Source: Paragordius varius
Taxonomy: Eukaryota > Nematomorpha
Direction: 5' to 3'
Length of the DNA stretch: 64,000 bases
Assembly: GCA_964247055.1 (NCBI GenBank)
Contig: OZ176051.1
Location: 3,968,001-4,032,000 of the forward strand
Part shown: positions 24,929 through 36,308 of the stretch, one piece after another
Position numbering within the stretch: the stretch's first letter is position 1
Layout: every line of letters starts with the position of its first letter
Position numbers and translations under genes: made by a program
Notes under the pieces: generated by a model
What the model was told of the DNA's origin: nothing
The model's input: the letters and a program-made list of their open reading frames with translations, nothing else
Databases searched by the model: none

Positions 24929-25740
24929 TTGTTTACAGCTCCTCACGCTAGCATTGCCAATTTATTTATAGAAAAATACAATGATAATAATAAATTTGAA
25001 GATTACCTCGAGTTTATTAGCAACGTACTTGAGGCAAAGGATATTCCGGTAACCGAAAAAACGCTTAAATCAACTCTACTAGCATATGGCGGATTCATGA
25101 TAGTAAGAAAGATTAACCAACGCCTATAGCCCAAGAAAATAAAAGACGCCACGTGGGCGGAAATTACGGAAACGGGAAAAAAATATTGAACCCGACAAAA
25201 TCGAAATTCCAAAGCCGGTTTGAATTTTATATGCTGGTACGCAACGATGGTGAAGGTACACGCAATTCCTTGAACGTGTCAAGGTAGGAGCAGAAGAAGC
25301 TCCAATTCACTGAAGCCATAAAACAACGTCGTGATGCAATCGTAATAGGACTGCGACAACCTCAACTAGAGATGGATATCCATTCCAGGTATCCAGATGC
25401 TTTGATAAACGGTATTCCTGTCCCATTAGAAACAATCGTAGATCTCGCACTAGCACATGAGGCTGCTAGGGCTGGATTACAGAATAACAATAATAGTAAT
25501 GACAATAGCAATTGATATAGTAATAGCAATAATATAATATCAATCGGTTACAACATAATAAATCCAACCGACAAACAATAATAAAATCTTCTACTACATG
25601 TAAACGTTGCGGCACCACACACCCACCCAACAAGTGTCGAGCCTGGATACGATCCTGCAACAAATGCGGAAAGCTGAACCATTTTGCTAGGATGTGTGTG
25701 GCCAAGAGACAAAGACCTAACTTTAATAGGCAATTATTGA
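24929..25740 (+). pseudogene. gypsy gag remnant with CCHC zinc knuckle
   Basis: Gag-like stretches occur in shifting frames: KYNDNNKFEDYLEFISNVLE near the start, then RRDAIVIGLRQPQLEMDIHS and IVDLALAHEAARAGL (about 25320-25470), the usual capsid C-terminal pattern. After an Asn-rich linker comes CKRCG...NKC and CNKCGKLNHFARMC, a CX2CX4HX4C nucleocapsid knuckle (about 25600-25700). Confidence 0.75.
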
Positions 25741-26090
25741 AGGAATTCAAGGTAGGTCGTAATGCGCAAATACTAACATTAGTGATAAACGGTTTAAAAA
25801 AAGGCTTTATCTATGATACCGGTTCGGATATTAGTGTAATAAACTTTACAACGTGGGAGCAAATTGGTAAACCCAAACTTCGACCGACGCCTCCGGTAAA
25901 ATCATACAACAACACCACGGTTCCAATGATAGGGATGACAAGCGTTAACGTTGAGATAAAGGGCAAACGATTGATGGGGGACTTATGTGTCCTGAGCAAA
26001 ACGATGGGGATGGCACCCCTGATCTGTGGACTGGACTGGATGGCTAAATTCCAGATTGAGATGCCACAGGTCAAAATTAATTATCCTTAA
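25692..26090 (+). pseudogene. gypsy aspartic protease segment
   Basis: An open frame with GFIYDTGSDISVI, the DT/SG-type catalytic aspartate loop of retropepsins, and the later hydrophobic segment MAPLICGLDWMAKF, typical of a gypsy protease ending in ILGxDW. Start and end codons are probably products of decay; in the living element it would be part of a polyprotein. Confidence 0.8.
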
Positions 26091-26289
26091 TTAAATAAGA
26101 TTTGTAAAAAATTTAAAAACTTATTCGAAAATAAGTTAGGGTGTGATAAAGACCCTGTAAAAATTCGCATTGTAGCGGCGATCCCGAAAGTATGGCCATG
26201 TCGCAGGGTGCCTTTTCCATTAAGAGATTAGAAAGAGCTGACGAGGCTAGAAAGGCATCTTAGAACCGGTTGATCCTAACATTACACCT

Positions 26290-27365
26290 GTGACATGGGC
26301 CACGCCTACGGTTAATGTACTTAAACCGAATGGCGAATTAATATGTAGTGATTTTCGGGTAACGATTAATAAGTGGTTGCAAGAAGACTCTCATATAATC
26401 CCCACGTTTGATGAGTTGGTGTCAAAAATAGGCGAAGGTATCACATTCACAAAAATTGATTTAAAAGATGCTTATCTCCAAATGCCAGTGGCAGAGGAGT
26501 GTCAAGAATTGTTAACAATATCAACACATAAAGGTTTTTTCAGATACAAACGCATGCCGTTTGGACTGGCCACGGCACCTATCATCTTCCAAAGAGTGAT
26601 GGAACAAGTGCTGGCTGAAAGTCCGGGAACTTGCGTATATTTAGATGACGTCCTAGTGACTGGTAGGACGGAAAATGAGCACATTAACAATTTAAAGAAC
26701 GTATTAAGTCGTCTCGATAAGGCCGGATTTAAATTAAGACAAGATAAAATAATGATAGGTGCTGAATCAGTAAACTATTTAGGTTTTGAAATATCAAAAA
26801 AGCATATAAGCCCATGTGAAAGCAAAATCAAAATTAAGGAACTAAAAAGGCCGGTAGATAAAAATTCATTACGTAGTTTTTTAGGTGTTTTGACGTTTCA
26901 TGAACCCTTTATACCAAAATTACAAATAATAGTCGGTCCCTTACATGAATTAACTAGTAAAAGTACGAGATGGACTTGGACCGAGAAACATGAGAAAAGC
27001 TGGTTAGCAGCCAAGAATTTGTTAAGCGAAACGGTGTTTTTAACACCATATAATCCGAATAGGAAATTGATAATAGAAACTAATGCGTCAGATTTGGGAT
27101 TCGGGTGTATTTTAAGTCATGAAGTTAATAGTGAAAGAATATCAATAGCGTATGCCTCACAATGTGTAGCAACGCCGAAAGGAATTTTTCCACTATCGAG
27201 AAGGAATCAAAAGCAATATTGTTTGCGTTAAGAAAGTATAGTTTCGTATATGGTAGAAAATTTTTAATATTAACTGACCATTTACCCATAATAAAGTTAG
27301 TAAATAGAGATCGAAATTTAAAAGAAATACATAATGCTAAAGCACTAAGATGGATTAATATATAA
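26290..27365 (+). pseudogene. gypsy reverse transcriptase and RNase H
   Basis: Reverse transcriptase signatures appear in order: TKIDLKDAYLQMPV, FFRYKRMPFGLATAP, YLDDVLVTG (catalytic YxDD) and NYLGFEISKKHISP. The RNase H part follows with LIIETNASDLGFGCILS, where the first catalytic aspartate of the usual TDAS is replaced by Asn. After a frameshift near 27165 comes FSTIEKESKAILFALRKYSF and FLILTDHLPI. This is a normal-length domain pair for the family but not functional as it stands. Confidence 0.88.
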
Positions 27366-28820
27366 ATGATAAGTCATCAAAAGGGGGCTCAAAATAGAGC
27401 TGATTATTTATCGAGATGGCCGATTGTCGAGATCGTTGCCTATGATGAAGATTATGCGGTTACCAGATATCTGAGATTTTTAAATTGCCATAACGTGCGG
27501 TTAAGCAGAGATGAAATTCAAAAAGAAACCGCATTAGATCCAGTATTACAAAAAGTAATTAAAGCGTTAAACAACCTTGACTGGAGTTCTCCAGAATTAG
27601 AAAAGCTTGTAAACCGTAAAGACGAGTTGGCATATCAATATGGCTTATTAAGTTTAAATGATCGTATTATAATTCCGAAGCCTCCAAAAAGAGGTCGTGA
27701 GATACCTACACAGCGGTCATAACAACGTAGAGACCATGAAAGGCCAGATTTAAGTGTTATTGGCCAGAATTAGAAAATGACCTGGTAAAAGCCAGTAGTC
27801 AATGCGAATCGTGCCAACGTAGTAGGCCGAATGTTACTCAGAATTTCACATATCAGTGGGATCATAATTTTGCTGTGTAGCATTTGCATATTGATATAGC
27901 CGGACCGGTAGACGGTTATTATTGGTTGTTGATAATTGATAGTGCCTCGAAATGGGCAGAAGGGTTTATTTTGAAAAAGGTAACCGCAGCGAATATAATC
28001 CATAAAGTAGAAGAAACCTTTGCAAGGTTCGGGTTTGCAAGAGAGATCGTTAGCGATAACGCTTGGTATTTCAGTAATGAGTACTTCACGTCAACCTTAA
28101 GTACGTTAGGGGTGAAACATATTAAGGTTACCCCCTACCATCCTAAGAGTAATAGGATGGTAGAAAGGTTAGTGGGTACGATAAAAAATAAATACAAAAG
28201 AATAAAAAATAATGCGATACCCACCCACGAAGCTTTTAACACCAGTCTATGGGCGTATAGAGATTCTATACACTCAAAAACGAAGGAAACCCCGGCCTAG
28301 TTTCAAGAGAATACCCCATACCCCCTTAACCTGATTAAATAGTAGGGCGAGATTGCTAGATGCACCGGCCCCCCGACGGCAGTTTGCCATTAATGACCAG
28401 GTAATGATTAAAAATGAACGTCCAGGGTGGCGCGCCGGAGAGATTACTGACCGTACAGGGTTATTTTTATACATGGTATGGGACAAAGACCGGGAGAAAT
28501 TCGTGAGGAAACACGCCAATCAAATGGTACACCAGCCACAACAACAAACTAGCAACATAAGTGATGAGGATGTAACCACTGCCAAGGATGATAGAACAAT
28601 CGCCGAAACGCAACCAAACACGATCAATCCAAGTGATGAAACCGAACCGATTACCCCGACAGCCGAAAGTCCAAATAATGATAATACCCAGAAACCTGCC
28701 ACAACCGGCTCCCCCGCAAAAATACAGGAACCGGTACCCGACAAGAAGTCGTCAGAAACCCGCCCGTTTTCGTTAGAAGGGGGTAGCGATGTTATAGTTG
28801 TAACTGACAGCCTAATTTGA
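27366..28820 (+). pseudogene. gypsy integrase and C-terminal tail
   Basis: The zinc-binding end (CESCQRSRPN, about 27800) lies in a different frame from the core. The core has HLHIDIAGPVDGYYWLLIID, EIVSDNAWYFSNEYF and NRMVERLVGTIKNKYKRIK, so all three DDE residues are present. The last frame (28353-28820) has NDQVMIKNERPGWRAGEI, a gypsy integrase C-terminal domain of SH3 type, then a Pro/Thr/Asn-rich tail. Confidence 0.85.
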
Positions 28821-29039
28821 ATGAGCCTTTTATTATACTATTAAATTAACCGCAGAAACAACATTCGTGATCTATTATTATATTAACCTCGTAACTTATG
28901 TTTGTAGTATTATTATATTATTATAACCTCACCGCCACGTGTGACTATTATTATTATTATTATACCTTGAGTTAATTTTATAAAAGCAAACATCTCTCCT
29001 TGATATATGTGAATACAATCGACCTAATTATATTAGATA

Positions 29040-30185
29040 TCTATATATTTATAAAAATGGAAAATGCTGGCTTTGTGATCTGGTACAGGAAAACCGGTAG
29101 ACCCATTCAAATCCAAACTTCGAAAAAATATAATCATTAATGAATGCCCCGACAATAGCTTCGCCTTTTTTTTTGAAATAGGCCCCCAGTTCGGGCCCAC
29201 CCCGTGTGAAAAACGGGTTTTTTTTGAAAACACAAGTCCACAAAAATCGTGTCTTTGAGACAATTTTCCGGAGAACGTGTTGGACCATTCAATTTTAAAT
29301 ATAATTTTTGTTTACTTATTTTCGATTGCGCCGAACATAGTCGAGTCACTTTTTTGATTTAGGCCCTCTTTTTACCCGCTCCCCCCCGTAAAATGCCACC
29401 TTTTTCAAAAAACAAAGTCCACAAAAATATTTTTTTAAATCGATTTTTCGCCTTAGGTATGAGACCGTAAAAATTCAATAAAGATTCCACGTATTCCCTG
29501 TTAAAAGGCAAAAATTTTAGTCAAGCGTTTCTTGGATGATAGCTGTTGGGTTAGGAGCTACCCGCTAAAAACTGATTTCTCATGTAACTTTGTGATCTGT
29601 TTCCGGAACACCGGTGAACGCAATCAAATCCAAATATCGAAAAAATATAATCATAAATAAATGTCCCGACAATAGCTTCGCCCGTTTTTGGAATTAGGTC
29701 CCCAGTTCGGGCCCACCCCGTGTGAAAAATGGGTTAAGTCAATTTTTTGGAGAACGTGTTGGACCATTCAATTTCAAATATGATTTTTGTTTACTTATTT
29801 TTGATCGCGCTGAACATAGTCGACTCACGTTTTTGATTTGGGCCCTCTTTTTACCCGCTACCCCCGTAAAATGCCATTTTCTTCAAAAAAAAAACAAAGT
29901 CCACAAAAATAATTTTTTGATTGTATTTTTTTTCCTACGGTATGAGACTGTAAAAATTCGAGAAGGTTTTTTCGTATTGCCTGTTAAAAGGCAAAGATTT
30001 TAGTCAGGCGTTTCTTTGATGATAGCTGCTGGGTAAGGAGCTACCCGCTAAAAACTGATTCCTCATGTAACTTTGTGATCTGGTACCGGAAAACCGGTAG
30101 ACCCATTCAAATCCAAACTTCGAAACCACCCCCAGATGTCCGAAGGACTTCCTCGGGCTGCGTAGAAGCACGAGATTTACGCTAG
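29040..30185 (+). mobile_element. Non-autonomous Helitron, copy 1
   Basis: The 5' end is A|TCTATATATTTATAAAAATG, a classical Helitron start. The 3' end has a hairpin-forming GGGCTGCGTAGAAGCACG followed by 12 bases and CTAG|T. Insertion between A and T with no target duplication fits the family. The interior is built of about two 530-bp imperfect tandem units, each with GGGCCCACCCCGTGTGAAAA, GAACGTGTTGGACCATTCAA and AGGAGCTACCCGCTAAAAAC. No Rep/helicase is encoded. It inserted just beyond the gypsy remains. Short open frames in it (up to about 93 codons) look accidental. Confidence 0.85.

Positions 30186-30224
<39 letters not shown>
30186..30224. repeat. TA microsatellite
   Basis: An alternating TA tract directly at the Helitron 3' end. 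The same arrangement is seen at 8560. Confidence 0.8.
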
Positions 30225-30229
<5 letters not shown>

Positions 30230-30769
30230 TCATTATATACCAACGCACATATATACAATAAATTTATCCTTTTACCGTTATTGACCTTACTTGTGGGATT
30301 TATTTATTAATGGATAACATACAATTTGGTTAAACGTTGTGAATTCCTGATTTTACGTCATGCAAAGAAATTATTTTTGCATTGAACTGTGAATGAAAAG
30401 TAGGTTTTTTTTGAATCCAAGGTGGAAAAAATCGTGGCTTTTATTTTGTCAAGTCGGTTAATGTATAACAGGGCCATATTGCTCGTGCAAGACCATGATA
30501 TTTATTCAATATATAAGAGGTATTGTGTCTTATGACTTATGATTGCAACTTAACCGTGAATTCCCAACACTATCGCCAACAAATATGAAAAACGACCGAA
30601 ATGCATCATAAGACATGGCAAAGTGGTTTTGCCAATGTATATTAGATTAAGATACCATAAACTTCATGGGGAATAATCCGTAAAACCTTGTCTCAATTAC
30701 AAAAACCATTTAGAAACGACTAACAAAAATGATTGATGATAATAAAACCTCTATCGAAATTTTAATTTT

Positions 30770-33700
30770 AATATAAATAATAATATATATTATGATAATG
30801 CTAGTACACCTATAAATACAAATAATATAAATAATAGAAATAATAATAATTCAAAAACAATAATAAATAAACCAGGTACAAATGAACAACCAAAAATATA
30901 AATGAGATACAAGAATCCCAATAAAAACTTCAAATCTATATCGGAACCATTTAAAATTGGCTCTTGGAATGTTGGAACAATGATTAATAAGCAATGGCTG
31001 GTTATAGATACGGTGCGAAACTTAGATTTAAACATATGCTGTTTACAAGAAACTCGATATAAAAATGCAGGTATAAAACACTTTGATGATTATTCATTAC
31101 TATACCAAGGTGGGAACAAAGGACAATCTGGCGTCGCCATAATGATGAAAGATACACATCGACAAAACCCAATCACCGTGACCCGTCACAGTGATAGAAT
31201 TATTCAAGTTAGAATGATATACAACAAATTGATCCTCAGTGTTATTTCCATATATGCACCCCAAAAAGGCTTGTCCGATACATGCAAGCTGGATTTTTGG
31301 GATCAGCTCTATCAAATATGTTCCAATATACCCCCGAAACAGACTGTATAATGATTGGAGGAGATTGAAATGCACATGTTGGAAGCAGCGAAGGTTTTTC
31401 TGGGGAGGATAAAACTTTGATAATCGGGACAAAGAAGGAAAAAATGTCTTAGAATTCTGTGCAGCTCAGCGACTACAGTTAGCAAACACTCTGTTCACCA
31501 AAAGCAAAAATAAACTGATTACATAGACTTATGGCAATAATAATACAACAATAGACTACTACATCCTAACTAGCCAACACATTCGAAAATATCTGGTAAA
31601 TACAACCACTTTTAATTCTGAAACACAGCACAGCATAAAGTTTTAACATCAATTTTTAAATTTAATTCAAGACCCTTCAATCATAAAACCAAACCCAGAC
31701 TATACACAAGTTTAAAGAACCTGATATAATGAAAAATTTCAAAAAGTCGCTTAACTTAAACATTGATAATCTAAACGTTGACAACTCCTGGAAAAGTCTA
31801 AGAAGCAATACGATTGAAAATGTAGAAAATGGTGTGGTAGAAGAAAGAGCAAAATCCAAAAGAAATGGTGGTGGGACGATGCAATTAAGCCACTACTTAA
31901 AGAAAAGGCGCATTTGTATAAAAAATGGAAGAAATCCAAAAGAGAATACGACAAAACTGATAATTACAAATACAACAAAAAGGTACAAAAGGAAATAAAT
32001 AAATTGATGAATGAAAAGGCTAAAGATACTGCCGATAAATTGGAAAAGGAAATCCAAAATAATAAAATTTTTAAACATATGAAACTTTACAATAATAACA
32101 AAAAAGATATACCAACGACTAAATGTATAAAAGATAATAATAATAATAATTTACAAATACAAAATTAATTAAAACCATATGACAAAATATATAGAGCAAA
32201 ATCTAAACAACCCTTTAACACCCATAATAAATTCTAACACAGATCCTTCTTGTGGCCCATTAAGGACATTCACAATACAGGAAATTGAAATTGCCTTATA
32301 TTAAAGGAAATCAAACAAGGCTTCGGGCCCTAGTGAACTATGTTTTGATATCATAAAGTTTATACCCAATATTTCCATGCTTCTAACAAATTTATTTAAC
32401 AAAATAATAGTTTAAAAAATACCCACAGACTGGGAAAAAAGCATTATATTTCCCATCTTCAAAAATAAAGGAGATATCCTAACCTGTTCCTCATATAGGC
32501 CCTTAAAATTTCTTGAACATAGGTTAAAAATTTTGAAATGTGCATCAAAAATCGTATCGTCCAGCTCATATCAATTAATCCAATGCAATTCGCCTTTTCA
32601 GCGGGTAAAAGCACAATCGATCCAATTTTCTTACTCAGACAATTACAAGTAAATACAGAGCAAAAGGACTTAAACTATTCCACCTTTTTGTAGGTTTAGA
32701 AAAGGCATACGACTCAGTACCTAGAGCGCTAATAATAGAATCACTGCGCTACAACAACGTAGATGAATATACCATTAAGTTAATTAGGTTAATCTACACT
32801 AACTCAATCAGTTGTGTTCTTACACCTGTTGGGAATTCAGAGTATTTTAGTATTAATACTGAGCTGCAGGGTCTGTCTTAAGCCCACTTCTTTTCATAGC
32901 TGACCACATAACAAAAGATATTAGAGAAGGTCTGCCATATGAAATTCTCTACGCAGACGACCTTATAATAACTGCAGAAGATATTTCAATACTCGAAAAT
33001 ATATCTAATATGGTTAAAACAATTACATGAACACGGTCTTAAGATCAATACAAACAAAACCAAAATTCGATGAGCATATAACTATCAAGTTCCCATGCCC
33101 AGTGTGCACCACTGGGGTACAACTAAACTCACTTTGTTGTACAAGCAGAAATTGGGTCCATAAAAAATGTTCCAACATAAAAGGAAAGTTCATTAAATAA
33201 TAATTTTATCTGCACACCATGTGCTTTATCGATACCACTGTCAATATCGAATCCGCGTACTTTAAACTTTAATGGAGACAAACTAGAAGTTGTAACATCT
33301 TTTCCATATCTGGGCGATTATATAGATCTGATGGTTCTTTGAGGGATGCCATTTCTCCTAGAATCAGACAAGGATGGGCCAAATTCAATCAATTATAATA
33401 TATTTTAACTAATAAAAATATCAAATCGAATCATAAGATAAAAATTTACAAAATGGGAATAAGACCAGCTATGACATACGCTACAGAAACACCTGGGCCC
33501 TTACAGCAACATACTTAAATAGACTTACTAGAGCTAAAAATCACAAGCTAAAAATCTGCAACAATAATTTTGATACCGTAAAAGAAGATGAACCTATAGC
33601 TCTATACATTCAGCGCAACCGATTGCGATACTACGGACATATTCAACGTATGAATTCCGATAACTGGGTACAAAAAATACAACATTTAAACATACCCGGC

Positions 33701-33880
33701 CCAAACACAAAAGGCCGCCCTAAACTCACATGGTCCAAACAGCTGACCCAAGATCTATCACAATACAAAACTGAACACAAACAAGTCTTTGATAGAATAT
33801 TGTTCAGAAAGTTGGTGCATGGAAACCCCAGATACCCTGGGACCTGATGGATTATTAATAAAAACAAGCATAGTAAAATG
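30770..33880 (+). mobile_element. Decayed non-LTR retrotransposon (APE endonuclease + RT + zinc finger)
   Basis: A full-length-type order is readable through many stops and shifts. The apurinic-like endonuclease comes first (FKIGSWNVGTM, CCLQETRY, GVAIMMKD, ISIYAPQKG, then GD-stop-NAHVG). Next is the basic linker KKWKKSKREYDKTDNYKYN, then reverse transcriptase with ILYADDLIITAED (about 32945) and GIRPAMTYATET. A CX2C...CX2C...HX3C finger follows (CPVCTTGVQLNSLCC, WVHKKCSNIKGK; about 33090-33200). The tail has RLRYYGHIQRMNSDNW and KGRPKLTWSKQLTQDL. The tail is shared with 46890-47700, so both belong to one lineage. I do not assign a clade. No clear target duplication was found. Confidence 0.85.
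30902..31351 (+). pseudogene. APE-type endonuclease domain of the non-LTR element
   Basis: An open 149-codon stretch beginning before SWNVGTM (catalytic Asn), with LQETRY (metal-binding Glu) and SIYAPQ. The GDxNAHVG motif that should follow lies after the first stop, near 31360, with a stop replacing one residue inside it. The final SDH-type motif was not found. Not functional. Confidence 0.8.
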
Positions 33881-33907
33881 TAATAACATTTATTTTTATG
33901 AATCACA

Positions 33908-36153
33908 TTAAAGAGTGTCTCCGTTTTCAATAGTTTTTTTAGGGGGCCAATCTAAATGAATTTCAGTCACGTCCAACTCAAGTAGATAGATAGGTTGTCC
34001 CAATATATTGCTTAAATTTGGTTGAGTACGGCCAAAATCGCCATGAACAAATTCTTTGACATATCTTATGATTAATTAATTAATTAATAGTTAAAAAAGG
34101 TCGCATATATACGATAATTATTTTTATATTATAAATGATTAAATAAATTTACAATAATTGCGCTTAATTTATTTTTAAATGATAAAATTAAAAACTATAA
34201 TATGGCACAAGTTTTAGGCTCAAAATAAAATTATTGCTTTCTTTTAATCAACAAATAAGATAAAATGTGAGCGCATTCGAAACATTAAGTCAAAGGAATA
34301 TCAAAACCCAACTAATATGTACAATATTAACTTAACAATTTAATAGAGACCTTGGTTTTCGGTCAAATATTTTCAGCTAAACATTTTTGGAATATCTATT
34401 CAAATAATTTATGCTTAATCACAAAAAGTTAAAAAAATATTATAAAACAAATTTAGCGATTTTAATAATTATTGGTAAAAATATATGGATATATAAATAA
34501 AATTATTTACGTTCCAGCTTGGCAAGTTATGTGTAGGATAAAATAATGCGGATCAAGAAACCTAACCGTAATATCATAAATCTCTTTTTTCCTAGTGCTT
34601 TGTGTCCTTCTATAACAAAAAAAATAGGTTACAATTAATGAGATGCATGACCTAATTTTTAATTTATAATGATAAGATTATAAAGGTAAAAATCCCACAA
34701 AATTAACTTTAACTCTGTTAACACGCTTAAATTTTTGTTAGATAAATTTGCAAAAAGTCAAAAAGTATTTTAAAAATCGAAAATTAATGCTAATTTTATT
34801 TTTTCGCAGCAAGTTAATCAAACCTATGTAGCACTCTAAGTGGCGTTTTTTGATCCAAAATCCATTTAGGTATGTTTTGAGGATCAGAGATTGCTGACAC
34901 ATTATCAGGAGATACTTTGTATTTGTCCAATAAGTTTATAAATCGATCATTCCACGATGAACTATTGTAAGGGTGGGAAAATATTGGGGCATTTTTCCCA
35001 AAACACAATGCTATATAAGTTTTAGCCTTTGACTGTTCACCAAGTTTAACGAAGGTTTTTACAGATTTTTTACTAACAAATTGGATATCTTTGATAGATA
35101 TCAAATTTGACCAGGATGTGGATGTTTTGCTGTCTCCATAATTTAAATGCATCTTTGATGTTATGATAGAGTTGTCAATTTTAAAACTATCATCAAGAGA
35201 ATATTTGTAGAGATGGCCAAACTTTCGATTGGTAACTACTGTAAAATCCGATACCAAAAATGACATGTCTTTTGCCAAATTTCCTTCAATGGCACTTAAT
35301 TGCTCAGGACTTAAACGAGAATTTTTTATTTCAAGGCAAAAAGGGCGACCATCACCCAAACAACGAACATTTACATCCTCGCGACCGGATGCTGAAAATA
35401 TTATGGTATCAAAAAATTTTGTTTTTAAAGGGAAATATCGTTCCAAACACGTGGCAAATGCCTGCTTTATGATTTCTTCCAATGAAATTGGTAAAACATA
35501 AGAAGGCGATTCACTAATTTCATTACTTTTACTCGTAAACGTCAACCAGGGCGTTTGACTCAAATATCTATTGTATTTACAATAACGACCGGCTAAGTAT
35601 ATTGACTCTCTTTTTAGGTCAACTTCTGTGTTAGCACAATCTCTTTCATATCGCGTTGTTACGGAAATATCACTATTATCTGTGCAAACAATGTTTTTTT
35701 CCCTTAATATTAAACTGATGTAAAATTTCCAAACATCTTTTACAGTATAAAATTGAGTAAATTCGTCCCTGAGCGCTAACTATAAATTATTTCGAATGTT
35801 ACAAATTGTTCTTCCATAAATGTTGGAAGCGATAAATTTAACTGAATTTGAGGAGCGTCGAATTGCATATCTTTTAGCTTTGTTATAATCTGAAAAATAA
35901 AAGATTAGATACCGAAAAGGCTGCACTTCTTAGCCGAGATGGTTCAAGAATATCCAAACAAGATTGGCATTTAGTACGATGATCTTTTTCTAAGAGCTAA
36001 TTTAAAGAGTAATAATACCTCCTCAAACTTTCCCAAGTTTTTCTCATTCTTCCAAATTAATAAGCAACTTTGGCACATGTACTCCATATTTTCCTTGTGA
36101 TACAATATTTTAGAACATCTCAGCTTTTTTGTATGCGTTTTTGTTGTGATCAT
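33908..36153 (-). CDS. PUS10: tRNA pseudouridine synthase Pus10, six exons
   Basis: Pus10 converts uridine to pseudouridine at tRNA positions 54/55 in archaea and some animals, and also acts in primary-microRNA processing. Exons on the minus strand: 36019-36153, 35913-35996, 35803-35889, 34824-35779, 34511-34609, 33908-34064; phases agree and give 505 residues (human about 529). The first exons carry paired cysteines (MCQSCLLIW, KCQSCLDIL) of the N-terminal THUMP/zinc part. AGRYCKYNRYLSQTPWLTF, SASGREDVNVRCLGDGRPF (catalytic Asp about residue 237), KTPLRVLHRR and KEFVHGDFGRTQPNL are diagnostic of the family. The first three introns are 22, 23 and 23 nt; the last two are 214 and 446 nt. The start is the ATG at 36153, 155 bp from the divergent eIF5 start. 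Intact and presumably functional. Confidence 0.96.
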
Positions 36154-36308
36154 CCAAAAGGTATTTTTTTTATTTTTTAATAATTAGTTGATACTGAGAA
36201 CATTAATAAAAGCATTTATACCGCATATATCAACCGTTTTATGACTTTAACTTTTTTGGGACAAAGATTTGTGTCTATTAGTAATAATTTGAGGTATAAA
36301 CAAAATAA
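36154..36308. promoter_or_regulatory. Shared divergent promoter region of PUS10 and eIF5
   Basis: The two start codons face away from each other across 155 bp that must hold both 5' UTRs and core promoters, unless a leader exon exists. It is A+T-rich with no unambiguous TATA or initiator. Inferred from gene layout only. Confidence 0.6.

Larger units (their letters stand above)
24929..28820 (+). mobile_element. Ty3/gypsy LTR retrotransposon, decayed internal region
   Basis: The order gag - zinc knuckle - protease - reverse transcriptase - RNase H - integrase - C-terminal tail is that of Ty3/gypsy (Metaviridae) elements. The body is broken by stops and frameshifts (for example near 25129, 25512, 26090, 27165, 27365, 27722 and 28300). 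Its base composition is markedly less A+T-rich than the surroundings, which suggests fairly recent arrival. I found no convincing pair of LTRs; the left side directly meets foldback sequence and the right side meets a Helitron at 29040. The parts are listed separately. Confidence 0.9.

Noticed and set aside
28520-28744. Minus-strand frames overlapping the gypsy integrase tail, and similar frames opposite the RT and protease
   Set aside because: They are antisense shadows of the less A+T-rich pol region, without family motifs.
29033-29349. Several overlapping 70-100 codon frames in the Helitron copies (also 29722-30003 and 38316-38694)
   Set aside because: The same sequence is open in two or more frames and on both strands; it is repeated non-coding DNA with no Rep or helicase motif.
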